Source of the DNA: Biscogniauxia marginata
Lineage: Eukaryota > Ascomycota > Sordariomycetes > Xylariales > Xylariaceae
Assembly (NCBI GenBank): GCA_022695795.1
Contig: MU404059.1
Span: 186,001-250,000 of the forward strand
Direction: 5' to 3'
Length of the DNA stretch: 64,000 nucleotides
This document shows, piece after piece, positions 22,363 through 34,100 of the stretch. The stretch's first letter is position 1; every line of letters starts with the position of its first letter. Position numbers and translations under genes: made by a program. The notes under the pieces were generated by a model. That model was given only the letters and a program-made list of their open reading frames with translations, did not search any database and was not told where the DNA came from.

Positions 22363-24199
22363 TTAGTTGCTCTCGCCAGCAACCTTTTCTCTGTTCTCAC
22401 CACCCTTGTCTTTCTCGTCATCTGCCAGCCCAAAATCATCGGTTTCAAGCTCTGTCCTCATCTGTAAGTTCTTCTCCATGAAGGACACCAGAAAGCCTAG
22501 CCCTGCAAAAATAATTCCGAGCTGAAAGACACGCTGTATACTAGCCTCGTATAGACCAACGATCACGTTGCTCGTCTCAGGGTCAAACGAATCAACAAAT
22601 GATTTCGATGCCTTCTCGTATGCTTGTCCATTCTGTAGAGCTGCTTGGGCCTGGGAATCCTGCAAACTCGGCAAGAGTTGATCGAACCGATTGTTGAAAA
22701 TCGCGGCAGGTATGCCTACCCCCCAAATAGTTCCGACACTTCTAATGAAGGCGAATGTGCCCGTACTGGCGGCATTGAGGCTATCTGGAAGAGCAGTCTG
22801 AATAGCCGGTAACAGGCAAGCCATCACTATACCTAGCCCTGCGGCGATGATAAGTTGTAGGATAATGTACACGGCCTGGTGGGTGTATCGGTCGAAGATG
22901 GTAAAGACCCCCATTGAGATAGTCATAAGTGCGAAGCCGACAATGTGGATAATCTTGAATCTTCCCAGTTTGGTAGCGATTCCTCCACCAATTGCGGCTC
23001 CTACGGAATAGAGAATAGAAAAGGGGAGAAGGTAGATGCCGGAAAAAGTGGGCGAAACCAACAAAACAGCTTGGAAATACAATGGCAGGAAGTACAGGGC
23101 CCAGTACGACACCATAGTTTGGAGGAATGTTAGGATAAAACCAGCGGCGGAGGTTCTGTTCTTGAACATAATTATTGGCATCACCGGTTGTGGACAGAAC
23201 CGAGATGCTTCGAAAAGGAGAAACAATATGTGACCGAACAGGCCTAGGACAAGAGTGATAATCATAGACTGCAGAAAGATGAGTCAGTAAATGCTATATT
23301 TAGACTGTTTTTAAACCCGTGAAACATGTATCGGGAGCAAAATCTCATACAACAAACCAGAATAGGCAGGTTCTACTCCTGAGACAGGATGTACGGGGGA
23401 ATAAAGAACTCCAAAATTAACTCACCGGGTGAGACCACTGATATCGTGTGCCCCCGTATACCAAAGCGTAAAGAACGGATGTGACCGAAGCTGTGAGTAT
23501 AAAATTGCCGACGAAGTCAATTTTCTTGACCTTTTCTGCGAAGGTGTCGGTAGCACGGTGCTTTAAGCGCAAGACGAGGAGCAGTAGAATTAGAGAAGCA
23601 CCACCGAGGGGCAGATTGATATAAAATGCCCAGCGCCACGAGACACGCTCAACCAGGATACCACCGGCGAACGGACCGATGACAGAACCCAGAGTGATGA
23701 AGACAAACAACAACCCCATGAACTGTCCGCGTTCTCGTAGCGGCAAAACATCGCATAGGATCAATTCGACGAGCACATTGATCCCAGCGGCCCCGAGGCC
23801 TTGAACGGTTCGGCCGCCGATGAGCATGTTTGGTGAGTTCGCACCTCCACAGATGCCGCTGCCCAGAACAAAGATGGCTACAGCACCGATCATGAGCCAT
23901 CGACGACCCCATAGGTCAGCCAGCTGGCCATAGAGGGGCTGGACAGCGGCGCTGGTGAGGAAATATACATTTATCACCCATACGTAGTTTTCGGCAACGT
24001 TGATTTCACGAGAAATGGTAGGTAGCGCAGTTGATACAATTGAACCCTCGAGGGCACTTAAGAAGGCCGTTAGAGCTAGACAAACGAAGAGGGCCCAGAA
24101 GCGAAATCCACGGCCGGCGCTTTTCTGCTTGGGAGGAAGGGAGGTTCCGCTATTAAGGGTATCCGGAGGGCTCGAGGTGTCTGCTGGAGATGGATCCAT
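22363..24199 (-). CDS. MFS drug-efflux transporter, DHA2 (14-TM) type
   Basis: Two minus-strand exons, 24199-23426 and 23268-22363, 157-nt intron; 559 residues. The start at 24199 gives a hydrophilic Ser/Pro-rich tail and then the first membrane segment [20 protein letters not shown]. Motif A-like [15 protein letters not shown] and motif C-like [14 protein letters not shown] are clear, as is LPTISREI after TM1, typical of 14-TM drug:H+ antiporters. About 14 hydrophobic segments can be counted. The C-terminus is acidic then basic ([14 protein letters not shown]). Its place between hydrolase and P450 genes suggests export of the cluster product or self-protection at the plasma membrane. It shares a 1.1-kb divergent promoter with P450 no. 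2. An upstream in-frame Met would add about 45 residues; the shorter form matches the family better. Confidence 0.93.
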
Positions 24200-25299
24200 T
24201 GTGAGAGTAACAGATTGAATTGAATATGATGGGAAGTCAGATGTGAACAGAGGGATTAAAGGGATGGAATGCTGTATAGAAGTAATAGGAAGTACATGTG
24301 GGACCGTTGGAAATGAACGCAACAAGAAAGGCAACTATCTGCGTACTTGCACACATTGGCACCTAAGGTAGACATGCATCTAAGTCATGTATAGGGAAGG
24401 TAAACTAGGTATGAACAGGAGGTATACGATGTAAATGCTTGCTTTGTAAGCGAAACGCCTATTTACACCCCACTTCTGGCTATCTATACCCTGGCAGCCT
24501 ATAGCACTCGTTTCTTAATATACACTTTACTTCAATTCCAAGTAATTCTGACTTATATATATATAATCACGTTAACAGTTATGTATAGCAAATCAAAGCA
24601 TATCTATCTTAAAGTTAAATGTATCGGCATTTTCTAGGCGGCTCTAGGTTTGTGAAGTATTAAGAAAGTGTTGGTAGCAAGTTCGGAAATGACTTAAAGG
24701 GTATGTTTAGGTCCCCGAGAAATGGATTAACTTCCAGTTTATCGCTGCTACAAGAGGCGGCATCACAAAAATCAACTATCACGATGACCTTAAGCCGAGG
24801 TTTATATACATAATGCTGCGAGGCGGTTTGCAAATACACTCTGGTTAGAATACTGCACATCAAGTATGTGGATCGTTAAATCATATCTGGTTAGTGTGAG
24901 GGAAACAGGGTGCAGATAACCAGAAAAAGGGTGCAAATAGGCGTTTCGGTGCGAGGGCATGAGTGGTACGAGACTGAAATGAGCACTCCGACTCGCTTGG
25001 CAATATGCAGACCACTAGGCCCCGAAACGTTCACTCCGACTCACAATACTCGGAGGTGGTGCAATAACACCCCGAACCTATACCGAATTATCTACAGTAT
25101 CCATGGCTTCAGCAACATACGGGTATACGGCTCCGACACGAAAATGGACGAGCAAGCTGAAAGCGAACATACGATTTGTTTTGACGAGACTTAGTTGCCT
25201 TGGCTAATTTAGACCCAGACAGAGTAACAAAATTGAAGTGATAGCAGCACCACTATCCATTCAGGAAGATCATCGTAACTTCATCATCGTACATTCATC
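24200..25299. promoter_or_regulatory. Divergent promoter of MFS transporter and P450 no. 2
   Basis: 1.1 kb without a supported gene. Toward the P450 side it holds TCCGACT at 24987-24993 and 25035-25041 and ACTCGGA at about 25048-25054, all related to the 11-mers in the other cluster promoters. The MFS-side 600 bases are AT-rich. Confidence 0.4.
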
Positions 25300-27010
25300 A
25301 TGTGGAGCATCCAAACTAACATTATTGAGCCATTCTGGGTTATTCGTCAGTCAATGGCTCCTCTGAAACTCTCCAGATGGCAACTTGCGAAACTCTTCGC
25401 CAAGCAAGCCCTAGATGGCATTCCCCCTGAGGCGCTTATTTTGGGCACAACGGCGTTCCTACTATTGGCGATCTATCTCACTACTGGTGGGAGGGTAGTG
25501 ATGCCCCGTGAACTGCCTATTTTGAAAGGCAAAAATTCCGATTTTGAAGATATACTTGCAGAGGGAAGAAAGAAGGTAATATCAAATCTGTATAATGTTA
25601 TGTCGAGCGCTCGATCTAATAGGCCCCAAGTATCCCGACAGACCCTACCTCGCCATTAACAAGTACCACAAATACGTTGTATACCCGCCTAAGAACTTCG
25701 AAGAAATCAAACGCCTACCGGAGGAGACTGCTTCTGCTAAAAACTTTTTCCATAAGGTCAACTATGGCAGTTGGTCCTCTATCGGTCGCGAGACTCATAC
25801 CCTCGTCAAAACCATCCTCGCCGATCTTACTCGATCCATTCCGGCTCGAGTTCTGAACCGACAACAGGACTGCAGGATGGCGTTCGAGTCGATAATAGGA
25901 TTTTGTCCCGAATGGAAAGAAATTCCTCTACTCTTTACCACCTTCGAGATTGTGGCTAAAATAAATGCCTGCTCCTTCGTAGGTCGGGACTTGGGTTCCA
26001 ACCAGAAATGGGTGCGAGCTGTTATGCACTCCCCCCTATTTATTCACGTAGCCGTGACTCTCACGACATCTTGCCCGCAGCTCCTAAGGCCATTGCTCGC
26101 GCCACTCGTTTTTCTCCCGACACTGAAGAATCAATGGGATATGAAGCGGTTGTTAATCCCTGTACTGAAGGAAGACGTCAAGGAATTCCAGGAGACTTCG
26201 GACAAAAAAGAAATTCTCAGACCAAAATCAGAGGGAAAACTACCTTTAACGGCGTTGTTGCTCTCGCGATACAAGTTTAACGAGCCATCCCTTAGGCAGT
26301 TGGTTGAAGATTATGTACTTATTAGTTTCGACTCGACACCCTCAACTGCATCGGCGCTTTACCACGCCATCTACGAACTAGCAGCACATCCCTCAGCCGC
26401 TGATGTACTACGCCAGGAGCTTGATGAAATCATGGTAGATGGTAAACTTCCCTCAACCCATCTCCAGGAACTCAGGCGAATGGACAGTTTCTTGCGCGAA
26501 TCGCTCCGTATGCACCCTATCAGTAGTTGTAAGTACCGTTTCCCCTTCTAATTTTATATCAGACAGAATTTCTAATAATGCGCAGTCAGTCTCCAGCGTG
26601 TTCTCGGAAAGCCAACACAGCTTTCGTCCGGACCTACGATCCCTGCTGGTGCCATCATCACTGTCGATGCCGCGGCCATTAACCGCTCTCCAAATCTCTG
26701 GGAGGAACCAGATAAGTTCGACATGGATCGCTTCTACAACAAACGCAAGGAGCCTGGTAATGAAAGCCGCTACCATCTACTAACAACTGGTCCTGACTCA
26801 CCCGGATGGGGAGATGGGATCCAGGCCTGTCCCGGACGCTTCTTTGCATCGAGCACCTTAAAGATAGCTCTTGCGTACGTGTTGAAAAACTATGATGTCA
26901 AGTTACGGGATGGGGCACAGTACCCAGTCAAAGTTTCACCCAGTAAGAAGTGCCAAGATTTATTTACCTCCTTTCTTGAACTATCTTTAAAGTCATTATT
27001 TCCACTTTGA
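25300..27010 (+). CDS. Cytochrome P450 monooxygenase no. 2 of the cluster
   Basis: Three exons, 25300-25575, 25631-26528 and 26586-27010 (introns 55 and 57 nt); 532 residues. The intron 1 acceptor at 25630 was chosen because it joins EGRKK to YPDRPYLAINKYHKYVV in frame. A membrane anchor, ALILGTTAFLLLAIYLTTGG, lies at about residues 45-64 after an unusually long N-terminal stretch; Met at 25354 could be the true start. The I-helix is LISFDSTPSTASALYH, the ExxR motif is FLRESLRMHPISS, and the heme loop is GWGDGIQACPGRFFA, with Trp where Phe is usual. All catalytic elements are present. It is adjacent to the PKS-NRPS gene and divergent from the transporter, so it should act on the cluster scaffold. 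Confidence 0.93.
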
Positions 27011-28123
27011 TTAAGAAGCTCTCTCCGGATATGCTCTTAGCACCTGGTGGGCCTACAAATTCACTAAGAAGTACTTACTGACACTCTATTATCGTAGTGG
27101 CGAATGGGAGCTGGGCACCAGATGACAAGGCAGCTGTGTTGTTCAAATCAAGAGAGTAGATGGTCGTAAGTTTTTTGGTGTATTCGAAAACTACAGCCGT
27201 GAACACATTAAATTTTCATCTATATCGTTCTATGTAAGAAGACAGCTACGAAATCAAATTACATCTATAGAATAAAAACCCCATACTTTTCTCATTCCGT
27301 ATAATGTAGATATATATTTGTTCCAAGAATACCTAATCATGTGTTTTGAGTCCGGAGTAGTGTCATCCTCGCCTTTTCTTCTTATCTGCTCCGATTACAT
27401 GCGGAAAACCAATTACGAGATCCAACATTGCTCACACATCCGGAACTTATTTGGATGTGCGAGAAGAAGGACTTCTGGAATATCATTGTCTTTCTAGGAA
27501 CTTCTGCCTAGAAATAAGTCAACCTCCTACTTAAAAGGGAATTCGTGTTTGACTTTCTAGGCACAATTTAACAGCCAGCTCACACATAGATCGGGACTGT
27601 AAATATGTTAATATATCTCAAAGTAGATGTGAAAGAGTACGAGTCTTGTTTTTAGGAGTGATCAACATAAACCTCACAACACAAGTCTCTGTGGTAGATG
27701 CGAGATTACAGTTCACATTTTTAGGAATTCCCCTTAGAGCTTCATCCATGGAGTCTGCTAGAAGAGCAGGAAGACAGACCTGTGGCATTTCTGCTAGGAT
27801 CATGAGACCTAAAGAAAGTAAGCAGACGAACGTGTTGCCGAAACTATAGTATCGGAAAAACTACAGCGGCTGACGCACAGCCTCTTGACCACCTTTCGGT
27901 GGTAATATCGGACTCGGATACCAAAGCGATGGACGCTAGTCCTACGTAGGCAAGATGACTAGGGACAAGATGCCTTCGAGACCGATCTATCGGTGTACAT
28001 TCGGCCCAATATAACTTCTTTAGCTATAGCATTTAGGTCAAATGTCGTCAACTTGAAGCAGGTTCAACACTCAATCTGTGCCAGTCCTCTATACACATCA
28101 CAGAGCACATCACTTAGTCCAAC
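27011..28123. promoter_or_regulatory. Promoter region of the PKS-NRPS gene
   Basis: 1.1 kb after P450 no. 2. The last 280 bases are rich in CGG triplets (27852, 27896, 27909, 27915, 27992 approximate) and include TCGGACTCGGA at 27908-27918, 206 bases before the ATG at 28124. No gene is supported here; small frames near 27620-27850 lack any recognisable protein. Confidence 0.45.
27908..27918 (+). promoter_or_regulatory. Candidate regulator site TCGGACTCGGA
   Basis: Tandem TCGGA, 206 bases upstream of the PKS-NRPS start, nearly identical to the site in the enoyl reductase / Diels-Alderase-like promoter. Inferred binding site for the cluster's Zn2Cys6 protein. Confidence 0.35.
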
Positions 28124-31100
28124 ATGGCCCCTTCAGAGCCTATTGCTATCATAGGCACCGGTTGCCGCTTTCCGGGCGAATGCAGCAGCCCATCAAGGTT
28201 GTGGGATCTTCTTCGTGAACCCAGGGACCTTCTAAAAGAGATACCAGAAAGCCGTTTCAGCGTCGACCCTTTCTATCACCCCGATAACCTCCATCATGGT
28301 ACCAGTAACGTGCGACACTCATACCTCCTTGAAGAGGACCTACGCCTCTTCGATGCCCAATTTTTTGGTATCAAGCCTATCGAGGCCAACTCGATCGACC
28401 CACAGCAGCGGTTGCTCTTAGAAACAGTCTATGAAAGTCTTGAAGCGGCAGGACTGTCCGTCAACCAGCTGCAGGGCTCCGATACAGCTACCTACGTTGG
28501 TGTTATGAGCGCCGATTTTACCGACCTAATAGGTCGCGATACAGAGACTTTCCCTATGTATTTCGCTACAGGTACAGCGAGAAGTATTCTAAGCAACCGT
28601 CTGTCATATTTTTTCGACTGGCACGGTCCATCCATGACTATCGATACAGCTTGCTCGTCAAGCTTGGTCGCTCTGCACCAGGCAGTGCAGACCCTTCGCA
28701 GCGGTGAATCCTCCATTGCTGTCGTAGCCGGCTCGAATTTAATATTGGGACCTGAACAGTACATTGCCGAGAGCAAGTTACAGATGTTGTCTCCAACAGG
28801 ACGGTCACGGATGTGGGATGCTGATGCCGATGGATATGCTCGTGGTGAGGGCGTCGCCTCTGTCGTGCTGAAGCGTCTTGATCAAGCCTTGTTGGACGGA
28901 GACCATATCGAATGTGTCATTCGGGAGACAGGTCTTAACCAAGATGGAAAGACCCCTGGTATCACTATGCCTAGTGCATCTGCCCAGGCGGCCTTGATCC
29001 GGTCCACATATGCCAAAGCTGGTCTCGATCTTACTCACCCTGCCGATCGCCCACAATACTTTGAAGCACACGGCACCGGTACCCCTGCCGGTGACCCTGT
29101 CGAGGCCGAAGCAATCAGAAATGCGTTCTTCGGTTCGGATCTGCATTATCACCCCAGTTCGGGAGATGAGAAGCTATACGTTGGTTCTATCAAAACTGTC
29201 GTAGGGCATACTGAAGGCACGGCAGGATTGGCAGCTGTGATCAAAGCCTCGTTAGCGTTGCAGGCCTCTACTATTCCTCCAAACCGGCTATTAAACCGAA
29301 TCAATCCGAAGGTTGCCCCCTTCTATGATAAGCTCAAGATCCTTTCTAAAGCCCAGGAATGGCCCCAGCTGGCATCTGGTGGCGTGCGCAGGGCCAGCGT
29401 GAATAGTTTCGGTTTTGGAGGAGCCAATGCTCACGCCATTCTGGAAAACTTCGACTCCACGAGACATGGACGGAGCACAACTTTGAAGCCCCTCAGCTTC
29501 ACGCCGTTCAATTTCTCGGCTTCTTCTAGAAACGCTCTTATCGCCAACCTCCGGAGCTACCGGGACTACCTGGAGAAAAATACCGAAATAAACCCTCGTG
29601 ACCTCTCTTGGACTCTGAATAACCGTCGTTCAGCACTGAGGTCTCGCGTTTCAGTATCTGCGGCGACAATTGAAAGCCTCGTAGCAAAGATCGATGAGAC
29701 CATAGAGTCTCTAAACGAGCAAAGTTCTTCTATCGAACCTATCCAATCGGAGTCTGGGTTCGACAAGATCCGTATTCTGGGAGTGTTCACAGGCCAGGGT
29801 GCACAATGGGCCCGAATGGGCGCAGAGCTGATTGAGAACTCCCCCGGCACTGCCGAAATCATCGCGAGGTTGGACCAGAGTCTACTCTCTCTTCCTGCTC
29901 GGGATCGGCCGTCTTGGACACTCCGCGACCAACTTCTAGCCAGTCCCGAATATTCCCAGGTGAACACGGCATCGGTATCACAGCCACTATGTACGGCTGT
30001 ACAAATCATGTTGGTCGACCTGCTGCGGACTGCTGGGGTTGAGTTCGCAGGCGTAGTCGGCCACTCCTCCGGTGAGATCGGCGCTGCGTATGCCGCAGGG
30101 TGTTTAACCGCCTCGGATGCAATCCGTATTGCGTATTATCGAGGCTTACATCTGATATCAGTCACGAAAAAGGGAGCTATGCTCGCAGTTGGGACATCAT
30201 ACGAGGACGCAAAAGAGCTCTGCGATGTCGGCTTTGAAGGACGGGTCTGTGTGGCTGCTAGCAATTCGCCCGCCAGTGTGACGCTCTCGGGCGACGCCGA
30301 CGCGATTGACGAGGTCAAAATAGTCTTGGACGAAGAGAAGAAGTTCAATCGCTTGCTCAAGGTCGACCGGGCTTACCACTCGCACCACATGCTAGACTGT
30401 GTCGAACCGTATGTACGATCTCTCCGGCAATGCAACATCAAGGCCACTACCCCTAGAGCAGGCTGTACCTGGATATCTAGCGTTTTCACGCAAGATATTT
30501 CTGATGTCCCTGCAAGCCTTAGTGACCAATATTGGAGTGCCAATCTCGCGCAACCGGTTAGGTTTACCGAAGCCCTACAGCTACTCGTCCAGGAGACGAC
30601 ATCCTACGATCTCGCTATCGAGGTTGGGCCTCATCCAGCGCTTAAAGGGCCAGCCACTCAGACATTACAGGAATGCATGGACGAGCCCCTCCCGTATACA
30701 GGTGTGCTCCTTCGGGGTAATAGCGACATAGAAGCCTTCGCTTCTGCGTTGGGGTTCATTTGGTCGCAGTTTGGGGAGGGCACGGTTGATTTCTCAGCCT
30801 TCGACCGTTTCGCCCACGGAGTACCAAACTCACCAGAGCTTCTCAAGGACCTTCCAACCTACCAATGGGATCATAACAGAGAATTCTGGCACGAGTCTCG
30901 TGTCTCTAAGGCGTTTAGGACTAGAAAGGACCTTCCTAATGAACTTCTGGGGAGACAGGTTTTGGACGGCGCCCCTAACCAGCTTCGGTGGCGAAATATT
31001 CTCTCTCCCAAGGAGATTGAGTGGCTGGATGGTCACCAAGTCCAAGGACAAATAGTCTTCCCCTGCGCGGGTTATGTTTCCGCGGCTATTGAGGCTACCT

Positions 31101-34100
31101 TGAGAATGTGTGGCTCGCAGCCGATCCAGACTATCGAGCTGGAGGACTTCATCGTCGGCAATGCTGTAGTATTTGATAACAGCGATTCTGGTGTCGAGAT
31201 ATTGATAACGCTCACTAACATCATACACCGAGAGGATTACATGTCTGCGAAGTTCTCGTTTTATTCCTCTCCTAATGGCGACACGCTAGACATGACAAGC
31301 CACGCCGACTGCCAAATACGCGTCGCCCTCGGGGACAGTGTCCCGGATTTGATGTCTTCAAAGCCTGATGACGACTATGCAATGGCAGAGGTGGAGTCCG
31401 ACAGATTCTATAATGCTCTCGGGCAGCTTGGGTTTGGGTACACTGGGCCTTTCCGGGCACTGTCGGGAATGAAGCGGAAGCTTGGAGCGGCTAGCGGGTT
31501 CATCGATAATACTTGGTACTCTTCTCAGATCAAGCCTCTGCTAATCCAGCCAGCGACTCTCGATGCGGCTATTCAGGCTATCATGCTGGCTTATTGCTAT
31601 CCAGGGGACAGCATGCTGCGATCTATATACCTTCCAACAGGTATCAAGAAATTGACCGTTAATCCGATGCACTGTCTAGCTTTCGCCGGCAAGAAGGTTG
31701 TAGTGCCATTCGACTCGGCGGCGTCTATCGATACCTCCAAGAGCTTGTCGGGAGATGTAAATATCTACTCTCCTGATGGTTCCAGGGCAATTCAGTTGGA
31801 AGGTCTGCAGACGCAACCCTTGTCTGTTCCCAACGAATCTAGCGACTTGAACATTTTCACTGAGTTGGTCTGGGATGTGGACCGCCCAGACCGGGTAGAG
31901 ACCCTGCGAAGAAGTGGTTCCTATGAGCTGAATGCGGATCTTCTCTTCTCTCTTGAGCGAGTCGCACTTTTCTACCTACGGTCCTTGGATAAGACTATTC
32001 CGGTCGGAGACCGAACTGGGCTTGAGTGGCATCATCAACGGTTGTTTGCCTATGTTGATCATGTACTTTCCAAGTTCGCCCGCGGAGTTAACCCCTTCGC
32101 AAAAAAAGAGTGGGAATTCGACTCTAAGGATGTTATCCTAGATATCTTCAATCGGTATGTGTTTCACACAATCTTCCTGGGCGATAGTATTTACTAACTG
32201 GAAATATAGATATCCCGATAATATCGACTTAAGACTCATGCGCGCCGTTGGAGAGAATCTACCTGCTGTTGTTCGAGGGCAGCTGACTATGCTAGAACCG
32301 ATGATACAGGATAATATGCTGAATGATTTCTACGTGGTCGCCCACGGCATGCCTCGTTATACTCAGTACCTCGCCACTATGGCTAGTCAGATTGGCCATC
32401 GTTATCCTCATATGCATGTGCTGGAGATCGGAGCCGGCACCGGTGGCGCGACGAAATCATTTTTGAAGGAGCTTGGCGATTCATTTTCAAGTTACACCTT
32501 TACCGATATATCTAGTGGTTTCTTCGAAAAGGCGGCCGAAGTCTTTGCATCGCATAGTTCACGGATGACGTTCAAGGTGCTTGATATTGAGAAAGATATC
32601 GAAAGCCAGGGATTCGCCGACAGCTCGTTTGACTTGATCATTGCATCTCTTGTGCTCCACGCGACTAGGAACCTGGCCCAGACCATGAGAAACGTCCGAC
32701 GGTTGCTGAAGCCGGGTGGATATCTGCTACTCCTAGAAATCACAGAGAACGAACAAATGCGTTTTGGCCTCATCTTCGGAGGTCTTGCGGGATGGTGGCT
32801 TGGTTATGACGATGGCCGTGCGTTCTCACCCTGTATTGGTATTGACGAATGGTCAACGCTCTTGAAGGAAACAGGGTTCTCCGGCATTGAGACAGCGATG
32901 CCTCATCACGACAAATTACCCGTTCCGTTATCCATTATCGTGTCACAGGCTGTAGACGATAAAGTCGCATTCCTCAAGCGACCGCTCCAGCCCTCGCAAT
33001 GGACAACCGTTATCCAACGTTTGACTATAGTCAGTGGAGGACAGAAGAGCGCGAGAATAGCTGTGGACATCGAAAACCTCCTCAAATCACGCTGCGGCAC
33101 TATCAAGACCATCGATTCACTTCACAATATTGGCACCGACGACCTCCCTGTTGGCGGCACTGTTCTCTGTTTGTCGGACATTGACGAACCCGTGTTTAAG
33201 TCTATGGACACACAGAAACTGCAAGGATTCCAAGAAATCTTCAAGCAGTCCCAGAATGTCCTTTGGATCACGCAGGGGTCTCGCTCTGGAGATCCGTTTG
33301 CAAGAATGGTAGTGGGGTTTGGTCGAACGCTTGTTCTTGAAATGCTACATTTGCGTCTACAATTTCTCGACATTCCCACAACCGAGCATCCAGATCTGGT
33401 CGCTATTTCTGAGGTGCTGCTGCAGCTAGAGATGGCAGGATCTTGGGATGTTGATGGATCTGAGGAGCCTCTTCTCCATTCCATCGAGCCAGAGCTTTAC
33501 CTTGAGAACGGGCGCATGTTTGTTCCTAGGATCAAACTGAATAAAAACCAGAACAATCGGTACAACTCGGGTCGTCGGCTTATTACCGAAGAAGTGGACC
33601 TCCAGGAGGCGGTAGTTGAAGTTGTTCAACATGGTAGCTCAGTCTCTCTTGTAGAAAGTGAGACACCGCCGCCAGTAGCCGAACCCTCAAAAGCAGTCGA
33701 GATTGACGTAATCCATTCTGTAAGCCGAGCAATTGAGGTGCAGCCAGGTGTCTTCCTTTTCCCAGTGTTTGGGGTGGATCGGCAAACTGGGGAGAAGGTT
33801 CTGGGACTGTCGCCTGTTCAAGCCTCGAAGGCGACGCTGCCGAAATCCTTCATCCTGCCTCAAGAGACGTCAGATGATGGCGAGCAGACTCTACAGCTCT
33901 TCTACACAGAGCTACTAGCTAGGTCTGCTTTGCGCGATGCTTATGTTGATAGTGAGGTGGTTGTCTTGCAACCAAGCCTGTGTTTTGCTCGTGCACTGAA
34001 ACGTGTTGCCTCTGATAAAGGGGTAAATATCGTATTTCTGACGACGCAGCTTGGTACGAAATGGCACTACGTCCATCCGAAGGCGTCAAGGCGAGATATC

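Noticed and set aside
24910..25194. Plus-strand frame in the MFS/P450 promoter
   Set aside because: No homology, and it covers the candidate regulator half-sites; more likely promoter DNA.
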